From CAG-582 sp964551965 (GTDB lineage: Bacteria > Bacillota_I > Bacilli_A > RF39 > UBA660): a stretch of 64,000 bases of DNA. This document shows, in pieces, positions 48,869 through 57,902 of this stretch (position 1 is the first letter of the stretch; each line of letters begins with the position of its first letter). Below the pieces are notes generated by a model, which saw only the letters and a list, made by a program, of their open reading frames with translations, made no database searches and was not told where the DNA came from. Location: the NCBI GenBank assembly GCA_964551965.1, contig CAZKFB010000002.1:1-64000 (forward strand). Reading direction: 5' to 3'. The translations under genes and the position numbers were made by a program.

Positions 48869-51829
48869 ATGAAACTTAAAGTGTCACCAAAAGATTTGGC
48901 AATTTTTGGCGTGTTTTGCGTATTTTTACTTTATTTTAGTGCAATAGCCGTCCTTAACGTTTTATCACTTATTAATGAAGGAACTTTCTATGGATTGAGT
49001 CCTTTTGAAGCTTTTACACCTAAATATATATTTCCAACTTTATTATTATTCTTTTCTGTAATAATTGCTGTATTCTTTAGTGTTTCTTCATCTATTTTCT
49101 CAAGATCTAAGGGAATAGGTTTGTCATTGGGAGAAAAAGAAGAAAAAGGATATTCTCGTTGGCTAAAAGAAAAAGAGATGAAAAAAGCATACAAAGTATA
49201 TAAAGTTGGTGTAAGGGATGTTGATGCATCAGCAGCCGGAATAGTTTTAATAAATAATGGAAAAGATATGTGGGTCGATGATTCCGAGTTCCATACATTA
49301 GTTATAGGTATTACTGGATCAGGTAAAACAACTGCAGTTGTTGATCCATTAATTTATAGTTTATGTAAGCATCGTGAGAGTATGATATTTACCGACCCTA
49401 AAGGTGAAATATATACAAACCATGCTGAATTACTAAAGGCGCGTGGATATAATATTGTTGTTTTAAACTTCCGTGATCCGCAAATGGGTAATGCATGGAA
49501 TCCATTAACTTTACCTTATCAATTGTATCATGAAGGTAATGTTGATAAAGCAATTGAGTTAGTTGATGACGTTGCAAACAACATTGTTAAAGATGCCAAG
49601 GCTCAAGATCCTTTTTGGCAAAACTCTTCATCAGACTACTTTGCTGGTTGTACTTTAGGTCTTTTGGAAGATGCTAAACTTGAAGAAGTTAACTTAAATT
49701 CAATAAGTTTAATGACAACTGTTGGAGAAGAAAAGTTTGGTGCGGGCTCTACTTATATCAAAGAATATTTTGGTTTAAAGGGAGAACAATCAAGTGCTTA
49801 TACTTTTGCAAGTAATACGATAAATTCACCAACAGAAACAAAAGGTGGTATCCTTTCAACATTCCGTCAAAAGATACGTATTTTCTCATCACGTGAAAAT
49901 CTATCTGAGATGTTATCTTATTCAGATTTTAATATGCGTGATATTGGTAAACAGCCAACAGCCGTATTCATGATAATTCATGATGAAAAGACAACGTATC
50001 ATGCTTTAGCAACAATATTCATTAAACAATGTTATGAAACATTAATATCTGTTGCTCAAGAAAATGGTGGTAAATTACCAGTAAGAACTAACTTTATACT
50101 TGATGAGTTTGCCAACATGCCACCTCTTAAAGACGTTACAACAATGGTTACTGCAGCTCGTTCAAGATTAATTAGATTTACATTTATTATTCAAAACTTT
50201 GCCCAATTAAACGATGTTTATGGTAAAGAAGATGCTGAAACAATTAGATCAAACTGTGGTAATTTAATATATCTTTTAACAACTGAGTTAGCTGCACTTG
50301 AAGAAATATCTAAATTGTGTGGAGAAGTAAAAGTTGATAAAGATAAAGATGATAAACGTGAGTCAAAACCATTAGTTACGGTATCAGACTTACAAAAAAT
50401 GAAACTTAATGAAGTTATTATATTAAGAAGCCGTGTAAATCCATTTAAAACTCAGCTAGTACAAGCATTTAATGTTGACTGGGGAGATAAAGAATTTGGA
50501 AAAGCTCAATTTGTTGAAAGACAAAAGAAAGAGATTCAATACTTCGATGTTAAAGAATTTGTTAAAGTTCGTAAACGTAGTAAAATGGGAATCGATGATA
50601 AAGGAAATGGTGGCGGTTCAACTCCAAGCTTCTCATCATTGATGGGTGGTGGAATGCCTGGTGGAAATGGAATGCCTAATGGTATGCCAAAAATCCCAAC
50701 TTTCGAAGAATTTATGGCAGCTAGAAATAGTCAAAAGAAAGAAAACCCAAATCCATCACCAGCACCAACACCTCAAAAACCAGTTATGCCAACATTCGAT
50801 GTTGATGACTTAGTAAAGAGAATTGATGCTAAGATTGCTGAATTGGAAGCTCAAGAAAAGGAAGAGGAAGCAAAGAAAAATGGAACTGCACCAGTTGAAA
50901 GTGCAATACCAACTCCAAGTATTCCGACTCCAAATATTCCAATCCCAACAGCGCCAACTAGTCCAGTTCCTAATATTCCTGATGGAATTAATCCGGTTAC
51001 TAGCCAAGTTACACCACCAATATCTAGTATGCCTAATATTGAGGTTAATGCAAATGTTGAAAGCACACCAGCTAGTCCTGTAAGAGTTCAACCTGTTGAT
51101 GTCGAAGAAATTAAAGCTGAACCTGTACAACCAGGATTCAACCCATTTGCTGCTCCAGTAGAACCAAAGACTACTAATTTTGTAAATAAAGATATTATCG
51201 ATGGAATAGATACAATAGAAACTTCTCCAATTAGTGCACCAAAGATTGAAAGTGTACCAAAAGAAGAACCAAAGCCTAACAATGGAGAAATAAATAATTT
51301 TAGAGATTTAATGAATAACGGAGCTCAACCAATTAATAATATGGTGCCTCCATCAACTACTATAAATCAACAAACTCCTGTTGCTCCAGTGAGTCAAATG
51401 CCAGAGCCAGGTACAATGAATCAAGTAGCTCCTGTTAATCCAGTAAATCTAGTATCTCAAGGCGCACCAGTAACTCCGGTAGTTCCCGTTGCACCTACAG
51501 TACCTGAGACAATCATTGATATTCCAATTGAACCGGAATTATCAGGAATAGTTGATCCAACAACACAACCAATTAAGAATAGTGTTTCACAAATTAAACC
51601 TGAAACACCTATTAATGTACCAACGATTGATATTAATGCATCAAATACCCAGAATGTTGCACCTCAAAGTCCAATAAATACAGGAATACCAACACCATCC
51701 GTGCCTAATATTCCAAATAATGGACCAGTACAAGTACAAAATGGATTACAACAACAAAACACTAGTGCACCAGTTATACAAAATGTACAAAATGAAGAAT
51801 TCTTTGATGATTTCTTTGATAATGATTAA
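48869..51829 (+). CDS. VirD4/TraG-type coupling ATPase with long Pro-rich tail
   Basis: Two N-terminal membrane segments (about 10-35 and 52-72), then Walker A GITGSGKTT (147-155), FTDPKGEIY, VLNFRDP, Walker B NFILDEFANMP, TIRSNCGNLIYLLT and LVTVSDLQKMKLNEVIILRS, all hallmarks of VirD4/TraG coupling proteins that select substrates for the channel. The conserved part ends near residue 575. A tail of about 410 residues rich in Pro, Ile, Asn, Val, Thr and Gln follows (PTPSIPTPNIPIPTAP-like). AGAAGGAGGGG is a strong SD. Last gene of the secretion cluster, followed by a terminator. Confidence 0.93.
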   Translation: MKLKVSPKDLAIFGVFCVFLLYFSAIAVLNVLSLINEGTFYGLSPFEAFTPKYIFPTLLLFFSVIIAVFFSVSSSIFSRSKGIGLSLGEKEEKGYSRWLKEKEMKKAYKVYKVGVRDVDASAAGIVLINNGKDMWVDDSEFHTLVIGITGSGKTTAVVDPLIYSLCKHRESMIFTDPKGEIYTNHAELLKARGYNIVVLNFRDPQMGNAWNPLTLPYQLYHEGNVDKAIELVDDVANNIVKDAKAQDPFWQNSSSDYFAGCTLGLLEDAKLEEVNLNSISLMTTVGEEKFGAGSTYIKEYFGLKGEQSSAYTFASNTINSPTETKGGILSTFRQKIRIFSSRENLSEMLSYSDFNMRDIGKQPTAVFMIIHDEKTTYHALATIFIKQCYETLISVAQENGGKLPVRTNFILDEFANMPPLKDVTTMVTAARSRLIRFTFIIQNFAQLNDVYGKEDAETIRSNCGNLIYLLTTELAALEEISKLCGEVKVDKDKDDKRESKPLVTVSDLQKMKLNEVIILRSRVNPFKTQLVQAFNVDWGDKEFGKAQFVERQKKEIQYFDVKEFVKVRKRSKMGIDDKGNGGGSTPSFSSLMGGGMPGGNGMPNGMPKIPTFEEFMAARNSQKKENPNPSPAPTPQKPVMPTFDVDDLVKRIDAKIAELEAQEKEEEAKKNGTAPVESAIPTPSIPTPNIPIPTAPTSPVPNIPDGINPVTSQVTPPISSMPNIEVNANVESTPASPVRVQPVDVEEIKAEPVQPGFNPFAAPVEPKTTNFVNKDIIDGIDTIETSPISAPKIESVPKEEPKPNNGEINNFRDLMNNGAQPINNMVPPSTTINQQTPVAPVSQMPEPGTMNQVAPVNPVNLVSQGAPVTPVVPVAPTVPETIIDIPIEPELSGIVDPTTQPIKNSVSQIKPETPINVPTIDINASNTQNVAPQSPINTGIPTPSVPNIPNNGPVQVQNGLQQQNTSAPVIQNVQNEEFFDDFFDND

Positions 51830-51854
51830 AACAAGTTTTAAACTTGTTTTTTTT
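51828..51854 (+). terminator. Intrinsic terminator of the type IV secretion operon
   Basis: AAAACAAG (51828-51835) pairs with CTTGTTTT (51843-51850), 7-base loop, T run. Confidence 0.85.
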
Positions 51855-51910
51855 ATATTGATATGTGCTTTCATAATAGACAAATACTAAATAAATACAT
51901 AATATACAAT

Positions 51911-52123
51911 ATGAAAAGGATGAAAAAAACAGATTATAACGGCAATGGTATATACATAGACCTTGATATAGAATACATTCCTTATCAGAAATTAATATAT
52001 GAACCTAATAAGTATTTAAGTAGATCACATAAATATTATTTTTACTGTAAACATGGAATAAAAAGTAAAGAAGTAGTTATGTCTCTAACAGAGCAAGGTT
52101 ATGATGTAACCCAACTAATTTAA
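51911..52123 (+). CDS. Short rhodanese-like protein
   Basis: The segment YFYCKHGIKSKEVVMSLTEQGYDV matches the rhodanese active-site loop (C-x-x-G-x-x-S) and following helix; the upstream IPYQKLIYEPNKYL fits the strand and helix before it. Such domains carry sulfur as a Cys persulfide. At 70 residues from ATG 51911 it is short for the fold and the N-terminal strand is abbreviated. In-frame ATGs at 51863 and 51920 are alternatives; none has a clear SD. Function uncertain; might be a minimal or decaying rhodanese. Confidence 0.62.
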   Translation: MKRMKKTDYNGNGIYIDLDIEYIPYQKLIYEPNKYLSRSHKYYFYCKHGIKSKEVVMSLTEQGYDVTQLI

Positions 52124-52149
52124 CACTTTTATAATTTACTTTTATAGGG

Positions 52150-52155
52150 TATAAT
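52150..52155 (+). promoter_or_regulatory. -10 element giving a near-leaderless transcript
   Basis: TATAAT at 52150-52155; transcription would start at about 52162, exactly the in-frame GTG, or 9 bases before ATG 52171. TTTATA (52128-52133) is a weak -35. Confidence 0.5.
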
Positions 52156-52161
52156 ATAAAT

Positions 52162-52785
52162 GTGATTAAAATGGAAATTATATTAGTAAACATCCAAGAG
52201 ATATTAGAAAATATTGATGCATTAACCGGAACAGTATTATCGGGTTTAGGTATATGGGGAGCGTTACTTAGCTGCTTACTTATAGTAGTTGAGTCAATTC
52301 TTCCTGTTTTGCCGTTATGTGTATTCGTAACTCTTTTATTCTATACTTTTGGTAATATTGCTGGTTTTTTAATAAGTTGGATTTGTACATGCATTGGTTG
52401 CTTTTTATCATTTACTTTGTTTAGATCAAAAATAAAAGGGTGGTTTGAAAAGAAACTAGTAAATGGAAAAGTAAAAAAACAAATTAACCATATCATGTCT
52501 TATGTTGAAAATATTTCCTTGAGTGGACTTGCTGTGTTAGTAGCAATTCCCTTTACACCAGCATTTGCTGTAAATATCGCGGCAGGATTATCAAATATGC
52601 CAAGAAAAAAGTTTATAATGGGAATACTAATTGGTAAAATATTTATGGTATATTTTTGGGGTTATATTGGTACGACATTGTTAGAAAGTATTACTCATCC
52701 AATCTATTTGCTTAGAATAGGTCTTTTATTAGTACTTGCATATATAATAAGCAAAATGGCAAATAAATGGTTTAAGTTAGATTAG
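52162..52785 (+). CDS. VTT/DedA-family membrane protein
   Basis: Five or six membrane segments with the VTT domain pattern: VVESILPVLPLCVFV, the AGFLISWICTCIGCFLSF stretch, then IPFTPAFAVNIAAGLSNMPRKKFIMGILIGK, the conserved loop with Pro, Asn and Gly. VTT/DedA proteins act as lipid scramblases or transporters, for example of undecaprenyl phosphate or phosphatidylethanolamine. Start is uncertain: GTG 52162 coincides with the predicted transcription start, ATG 52171 is 9 bases later, and neither has an SD. Operon with rmuC, 8 bases downstream. Confidence 0.83.
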   Translation: MIKMEIILVNIQEILENIDALTGTVLSGLGIWGALLSCLLIVVESILPVLPLCVFVTLLFYTFGNIAGFLISWICTCIGCFLSFTLFRSKIKGWFEKKLVNGKVKKQINHIMSYVENISLSGLAVLVAIPFTPAFAVNIAAGLSNMPRKKFIMGILIGKIFMVYFWGYIGTTLLESITHPIYLLRIGLLLVLAYIISKMANKWFKLD

Positions 52786-52793
52786 GAGTATTT

Positions 52794-53879
52794 ATGGAGA
52801 ATTATATAATTATTGGATTATTAATAGTAGCAATTATATTGCTTATTGTTAATTTATTTAAAAAAGAAAAACAAGATAATACAGAAATGGTTAAAAACCT
52901 AGGTGATTTTAAAAATGATATTACTAAAGAAGTATCATCATTTAAGTTTGATTTAACTAAAGAATTATCATCTAACTTTAATGTATTAAATGATAAAATG
53001 GAATATCGTTTATCCCAAATTAATGATAAAGTAAATGAAAAGATCGACCAAAACTTTGAGAAAACTAATAAGACATTTAATTCAGTTTTAGAAAGATTGA
53101 CAAAGATTGATGAAGCCCAAAAGAATATCGATGATTTATCGAAAGATATTATTTCCCTACAAAGTGTTTTAACGGATAAAAAGACGAGAGGTACTTTCGG
53201 AGAAGTTAATTTGAATTATATTCTTACTAGTATTTTTGGTGAAAAGAAAACAGTTTATGATATTCAACATAAATTACCTAATGGATACATAGCTGACTCG
53301 GTAATATTTGCTCCTGAACCTTTAGGAAATATCTGTATTGATTCGAAATTTCCTTTAGAAAATTATGAAAAAATGACGGATAAGACACTTGATAAGAGGG
53401 AGAGGGAATTAGCAGAAAAACTATTTAAAGCCGATGTTAAAAAACATATAGATGCTATTGCTGATAAATATATAATCGATGGGGTAACAAGTGATGAAGC
53501 AATCATGTTCTTGCCAGCCGAAGCTATATTTGCCGAAATTAATGCATATCAAACAGATTTATTAAAATATGCATATTCAAGAAAGGTTTGGATTTGTGGA
53601 CCAACAACTTTAATGTCTACATTGTCAACAATTAGTATGATCTTAAAGAATATTGAAAGAGATAAATATACTAAGATTATTCATGAAGAATTAAATAAAC
53701 TCGGAATTGAATTTAAGCGTTATAAAGAACGTTGGGATAAATTATCGAAGAGCATTGATAGTGTTTCTTCCGAGGTTAAAGATATTCATACGACAACTGA
53801 TAAGATCAGTAAAAAGTTTGAGTCAATCAGTAGTGTAGATATCGATGCTTTGGACTATCATGAAGAAAATGAAGAATAA
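52794..53879 (+). CDS. rmuC: DNA recombination protein RmuC
   Basis: A membrane segment (about 4-22), a coiled coil (about 35-130) and the RmuC nuclease-like domain: TRGTFGEVNLNYIL, CIDSKFPLENYE with the Asp and Lys, DEAIMFLPAEAIFAEI and WICGPTTLMSTLSTISMI. Length 361 is normal. RmuC limits recombination at inverted repeats and may cut DNA. TTAGGAG overlaps the end of the VTT gene, so they are coupled. Identification is firm; biochemical activity in the family is inferred from fold. Confidence 0.93.
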   Translation: MENYIIIGLLIVAIILLIVNLFKKEKQDNTEMVKNLGDFKNDITKEVSSFKFDLTKELSSNFNVLNDKMEYRLSQINDKVNEKIDQNFEKTNKTFNSVLERLTKIDEAQKNIDDLSKDIISLQSVLTDKKTRGTFGEVNLNYILTSIFGEKKTVYDIQHKLPNGYIADSVIFAPEPLGNICIDSKFPLENYEKMTDKTLDKRERELAEKLFKADVKKHIDAIADKYIIDGVTSDEAIMFLPAEAIFAEINAYQTDLLKYAYSRKVWICGPTTLMSTLSTISMILKNIERDKYTKIIHEELNKLGIEFKRYKERWDKLSKSIDSVSSEVKDIHTTTDKISKKFESISSVDIDALDYHEENEE

Positions 53880-53886
53880 ATAACAA

Positions 53887-53915
53887 TTGAATAATTATTA
53901 TAAATGTATTAATAT
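53887..53915 (+). promoter_or_regulatory. Promoter of the downstream hypothetical gene
   Basis: TTGAAT (53887-53892), 17-base spacer, TAATAT (53910-53915). Confidence 0.55.
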
Positions 53916-53935
53916 ATTAGTAAGGAGTGTTAGTT

Positions 53936-55003
53936 ATGGATCCTATATTAATAATTATTTTAGTGGGTGTTGGTTTATTAGCTGGACCTAAGTTAGTTAA
54001 AACTGGTTTAGCAAGATTAATTGCCAATGCTGATGAAAATAAAACCAATAATTTAAGCCATCAAATGCTAAAAAAAGAATATAAAGAGAAAAAACAAAAA
54101 GAAAAATACCGTCAAAGATTAATTAAAAAAGGAATAGATCCGGATAAAGTAATTAAAGCAGACATGGATAAATTTCACCATATATCTTTTACTGGTATAA
54201 AAACTAAAAAGAAAGCAATTGTAAATGTAAGAGAAGATGTGTCTTTTAATGAAAGCGAAGATGTATTATTAAAAGGTAGATTACATATTGTTGATATAAA
54301 TGGTAGAAGAACAGTTCAAGATATCTATTTATTTCAACCTCGTGTATATAGTTCAGAAGGAGTATTCTTAGGACCTAAATTAGATAAAACGGGAAAATTA
54401 TCTGATAAATATACTTATTTATGCCGTCAAAATGGTGGAGAAATTCTTAATGGTTATATGCCAAAAAGAGAAATATTTACTGGTATGAGATTTGATTTTA
54501 TACCTGACGATAGCCATAACTTTATCGATAGAAATCCTAATTTTGCTGATTTTTCTAGCGAAGATAGAAGACAAGCAGAACAACTTGAACAATTTATTAA
54601 CATTGATATTCCGAGAGATGGAAATGGGCAATATATCCCTGTTAATTTAAATGATCCAAAACAAAAAGCTGAATTTGAAAAATATAAGAAAGCTCATTTA
54701 GGAAATAAAAAGACACCTAAAGAATACTTTAGAGATCAATTAAATATTGCTAAAGCCGCATTCTATAAATATCTAAATGAACATCGACCAGACTATGCAT
54801 ACGCACCTAGCAGAACTACTGAGCAAGAAGAGAGTGCAGAGCCAATTAAGGTTGAGTCAAGTAAAAAAGCTGAACAAAGCATTAACGATTTCTATAAGAG
54901 ATTTGATTATTATATTCAATCACCATTCGGTGAAAGATATAACGATTATAATGGGGAATATGGATATACTTCGGGACCACATCATCATCATGGAAGAAGA
55001 TAA
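53936..55003 (+). CDS. Hypothetical membrane-anchored protein with His-rich end, 355 residues
   Basis: A membrane segment (about 4-20) is followed by a basic Lys-rich region (35-75), a central domain (RVYSSEGVFLGPKLDKTGKL, YLCRQNGGEI) and a C-terminal region ending GPHHHHGRR. I do not recognise it. AAGGAG 8 bases ahead favours ATG 53936 over an in-frame GTG at 53927. It is a single-gene unit between its promoter and a terminator, placed between rmuC and ftsE. Confidence 0.62.
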   Translation: MDPILIIILVGVGLLAGPKLVKTGLARLIANADENKTNNLSHQMLKKEYKEKKQKEKYRQRLIKKGIDPDKVIKADMDKFHHISFTGIKTKKKAIVNVREDVSFNESEDVLLKGRLHIVDINGRRTVQDIYLFQPRVYSSEGVFLGPKLDKTGKLSDKYTYLCRQNGGEILNGYMPKREIFTGMRFDFIPDDSHNFIDRNPNFADFSSEDRRQAEQLEQFINIDIPRDGNGQYIPVNLNDPKQKAEFEKYKKAHLGNKKTPKEYFRDQLNIAKAAFYKYLNEHRPDYAYAPSRTTEQEESAEPIKVESSKKAEQSINDFYKRFDYYIQSPFGERYNDYNGEYGYTSGPHHHHGRR

Positions 55004-55006
55004 ATT

Positions 55007-55027
55007 AGACCAAATATGGTCTTTTTT
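55007..55027 (+). terminator. Intrinsic terminator
   Basis: AGACCA (55007-55012), loop AATA, TGGTCT (55017-55022), T run. Confidence 0.87.
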
Positions 55028-55028
55028 C

Positions 55029-55080
55029 TTTACATTTTCATCAGATTTTCATATATAATAAGTCTTCATTATGTTATAAT
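55029..55080 (+). promoter_or_regulatory. Promoter region of the ftsEX operon
   Basis: Two candidates: TTTACA (55029-55034) with TATATA at 55052-55057, 17-base spacer; and an extended -10 TGT-TATAAT (55075-55080) close to the SD AAGGTG. Confidence 0.55.
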
Positions 55081-55100
55081 TTAAATAGTAAGGTGATAAT

Positions 55101-55802
55101 ATGGAATTTATTGAACTTAAAAATGTTTTTAAAGTTTATAATAATGGAGTTTCCGCTTTAGCCGATGTTAGTTTATCAATAGCTAAGGGTGAATTTGTCT
55201 TTGTTATTGGTGAGTCTGGTAGTGGTAAGAGTACATTAACGAAACTTTTATATCGTGAAGAGAAGCCAAATAAAGGATCTGTTTATGTTGGTGGTATAAA
55301 TGTTGCTAAATTGAGAAATAGTAATGTTTACAAATTAAGAAGAAAAATTGGTGTAGTTTTTCAAGACTTTAAATTGCTACCAAAACTTACAGTTTATGAA
55401 AATATAGCTTATCCATTAGAAAGTTATGGAATGAAATCTGATGAGATAAGAAATAAGGTTATGAAAGCAATTGAAAGAGTAGGCCTTAAAGATAAACTTA
55501 GAAGTTATCCAAACCAGCTATCGGGTGGAGAACAACAGAGAGTTTGTATTGCTAGAGCAATAGTTAATGAACCTAAGTTAATTATATGTGATGAACCTAC
55601 AGGAGACTTAGATCCAAAGATGAGTAAAGAAATTATGGATGTTATAGATACTATAAACAAAGAATTGGAGTCAACAATAATTATGGCCACTCATGATAAA
55701 GAAATAGTTAACCGAATGAAAAAAAGAGTTATATACTTACACAATGGTGTTTTAGTATCTGACAAGAAGAAAGGAAACTATATCGAAGATGAAAATATTT
55801 AG
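55101..55802 (+). CDS. ftsE: Cell division ATP-binding protein FtsE
   Basis: ABC ATPase of 233 residues: Walker A GESGSGKST, Q-loop in VVFQDFKLLP (the FtsE wording), signature LSGGEQQRV, Walker B LIICDEPTGDLD and H-loop ATHDKE. With FtsX it drives a periplasmic or extracytoplasmic wall hydrolase during division. First gene of the operon ftsE-ftsX-M23 hydrolase-cdsA-rseP; its 3' end overlaps ftsX by 14 bases. Confidence 0.96.
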   Translation: MEFIELKNVFKVYNNGVSALADVSLSIAKGEFVFVIGESGSGKSTLTKLLYREEKPNKGSVYVGGINVAKLRNSNVYKLRRKIGVVFQDFKLLPKLTVYENIAYPLESYGMKSDEIRNKVMKAIERVGLKDKLRSYPNQLSGGEQQRVCIARAIVNEPKLIICDEPTGDLDPKMSKEIMDVIDTINKELESTIIMATHDKEIVNRMKKRVIYLHNGVLVSDKKKGNYIEDENI

Positions 55803-56685
55803 AATTATTAGAAAAAATGTAAGAGATGCTTTTAAAAGCGTATTTCGTAATTTCTCTTTATCAATGGCCTCTATTTCTTGTACTTCAATAACATTAATAC
55901 TTGTTTCTATTGCTTTAGTAGTAACTTATAATGTCAATTCTATTACTAGAAGTATTGAAGACGTATTAACTGTTATTGTATTTGTCGATAAAGATGCTAC
56001 AGAACAAGATATTGAAAATGTTAGATTTCAAATAGAAAGCAATAGTAATATTGATAAGAAAGATGTTATTTATCGTACAAAGGATGAAATAAAAGAATCT
56101 CTAAGTGAAGATGAAGATTTAAAAAGTATATTTGATACTTTAGATGAAAATCCTATTCAATCAGCTTTTGTTGTAAAAGTAAAAGACATAAAGAAGATTA
56201 CTGATACAGCAAATAGTTTTAAGAATATTCCTTTTGTTAAACAAGTTAAATATGGGGAATCCATGGTCAATAGATTATTGTCAATGTTTGATGTTATAAG
56301 AAATGCTTGTGTAATTGCCTGTATAGCACTTATTCTAGTAACGGCATTCTTAATTGGTAATACAATTAAAATAACAATATTCTCTCGTCGTCAAGAAATA
56401 GCTATTATGAGATTAGTTGGAACGAGTAATACTGTTATTAAAATGCCTTTCTTAATTGAAGGATTTGTCTTAGGATTTATTGGAGCTATTGTACCAATAT
56501 TATTAACTATCTATGGATATACATTCTTATATGATTATGTAGGAGGTCGTCTATTTACGGATTTAATTGTTTTAGTTAAACCATCAGAAATAATCTATGC
56601 TGCTAGTTTAGTTGTATTAATTGTTGGTGGTTTAGTCGGTATGTTTGGGTCACTTCGTGCTGTAAGGAGGTATTTAAAGATATAA
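55789..56685 (+). CDS. ftsX: Cell division protein FtsX
   Basis: 298 residues, four membrane segments (about 22-44, 170-195, 222-242, 265-290) with a large outside loop after the first (about 45-165), the FtsX layout. EIAIMRLVGTSNTVIKMPFLIEGFVLGFIGA is the conserved coupling-helix region of this permease family. FtsX passes the FtsE ATPase signal to an outside hydrolase, here encoded by the next gene with a one-base overlap. Confidence 0.94.
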   Translation: MKIFRIIRKNVRDAFKSVFRNFSLSMASISCTSITLILVSIALVVTYNVNSITRSIEDVLTVIVFVDKDATEQDIENVRFQIESNSNIDKKDVIYRTKDEIKESLSEDEDLKSIFDTLDENPIQSAFVVKVKDIKKITDTANSFKNIPFVKQVKYGESMVNRLLSMFDVIRNACVIACIALILVTAFLIGNTIKITIFSRRQEIAIMRLVGTSNTVIKMPFLIEGFVLGFIGAIVPILLTIYGYTFLYDYVGGRLFTDLIVLVKPSEIIYAASLVVLIVGGLVGMFGSLRAVRRYLKI

Positions 56686-57893
56686 TGAAAAAGAAAGTAG
56701 TTACAATATTAACTTTAATTATTACTGTTATATTATTATCAGTTCCTTCTAGTGAAGCAGCGTCAAAAGCAATGACACTAAAAGATTTAAAAGATGAATT
56801 AGCTTCATTGAAGAAACAACAAAGTAGTACTAGTTCTAGCCAAAAACTCACTCAAGGTCAGATTAATAGTACTAAGAACAACATTTATAGTAAGCAAACA
56901 GAAATAGAAAAAAACCAAAATAGAATAACGGAAGCCCAAAATGAATCTGCAGCCTTAGAAGTAGAAATAGCTAATGGGAAAGAAGAATTAGCAAGTATTT
57001 TATCTACTTATCAAATAGCTAATGGAGATAATGTCTATCTTGAATATATCTTTAAGGCTAAGACTTTTGAAGATTTAGTTTATCGTTATGCCGTTATGGA
57101 GCAAGTAATGAATTATCAAGATGATAGAATAACTGGATGGAAGAATAAAATTGATCAAAATAACCAATTAAAAATAGAATTGCAAGAAAGAGAAAAAAAT
57201 TTAAATATGCAAATAAATTCATTGAATAAGGAAGTTGATAAGTTAGGTGACAAACTGGCTGAATTAGATGAAATGTTTCGCGATATTTCAGCGGAGATAA
57301 AATCAGTACAAGATTCAATTAGTTATTATGAGAGTATTGGTTGTGGACTAAATGAGTCATTAGATGTTTGTCTTTCAGTTAAAGGAGATAGGGTATTTAG
57401 CCGACCTTTAGTTAAGGCAAATAGAATAAGTTCAGAATTTGGTTATCGTACCCATCCTGTAACTCATCAACCAAATAAATTCCATAGTGGTACTGATATT
57501 TCAATTGGTGAAGGAAATAAGGTTTATCCTGTTGCGAACGGAACAGTATTTAAAATTGTTAGACAATCAAAGTGTGGCGGAAATATGGTGTATATTCACC
57601 ATTTAGTAAATGGTAAAAAATGGACTTCTTGTTCAATGCATTTATTAACTATCAATGTAAAGATGGGTCAACAAGTTACAAGTCAAACAGTAATTGGTAC
57701 AGTTGGTGGGTGGACAACCGCAAAACAGAATGGTGGTTATGATAAATGTACGACCGGACCTCATCTACATTTAAGTTTAGCGACTGGATGGTATGAAAAA
57801 GATTATAGACCTTACAATACATATCGTAGTCGTCTAGTAAATCCAAGAAGTTATATTAATCTACCTAAAAGTGGATGGTCATCAAGATATTAG
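56685..57893 (+). CDS. FtsEX-linked M23 peptidoglycan hydrolase with coiled coil
   Basis: Signal peptide (about 1-25), a long coiled coil (about 33-225; KQTEIEKNQNRITEAQNESAALE) and a C-terminal M23 domain (about 245-400): FGYRTHPVTH, KFHSGTDIS with His267 and Asp271, and GPHLHLS. This is the EnvC/PcsB-type architecture: FtsX binds the coiled coil and relieves autoinhibition. Unlike EnvC, the metal ligands are all present, so it is likely an active endopeptidase. Two Cys in GCGLNESLDVC could form a disulfide. One-base overlap with ftsX shows coupling. Confidence 0.92.
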   Translation: MKKKVVTILTLIITVILLSVPSSEAASKAMTLKDLKDELASLKKQQSSTSSSQKLTQGQINSTKNNIYSKQTEIEKNQNRITEAQNESAALEVEIANGKEELASILSTYQIANGDNVYLEYIFKAKTFEDLVYRYAVMEQVMNYQDDRITGWKNKIDQNNQLKIELQEREKNLNMQINSLNKEVDKLGDKLAELDEMFRDISAEIKSVQDSISYYESIGCGLNESLDVCLSVKGDRVFSRPLVKANRISSEFGYRTHPVTHQPNKFHSGTDISIGEGNKVYPVANGTVFKIVRQSKCGGNMVYIHHLVNGKKWTSCSMHLLTINVKMGQQVTSQTVIGTVGGWTTAKQNGGYDKCTTGPHLHLSLATGWYEKDYRPYNTYRSRLVNPRSYINLPKSGWSSRY

Positions 57894-57902
57894 GAGGGAA
57901 CC

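Noticed and set aside
50810..51282. Several open frames on both strands within the VirD4 tail
   Set aside because: Low-complexity Pro-rich coding sequence keeps other frames open; none has an SD or sensible protein composition.
37295..51829. The secretion operon as an ordinary integrative conjugative element
   Set aside because: No relaxase, integrase, excisionase, replication gene or flanking direct repeat could be found in or near it, and core genes lie immediately on both sides.
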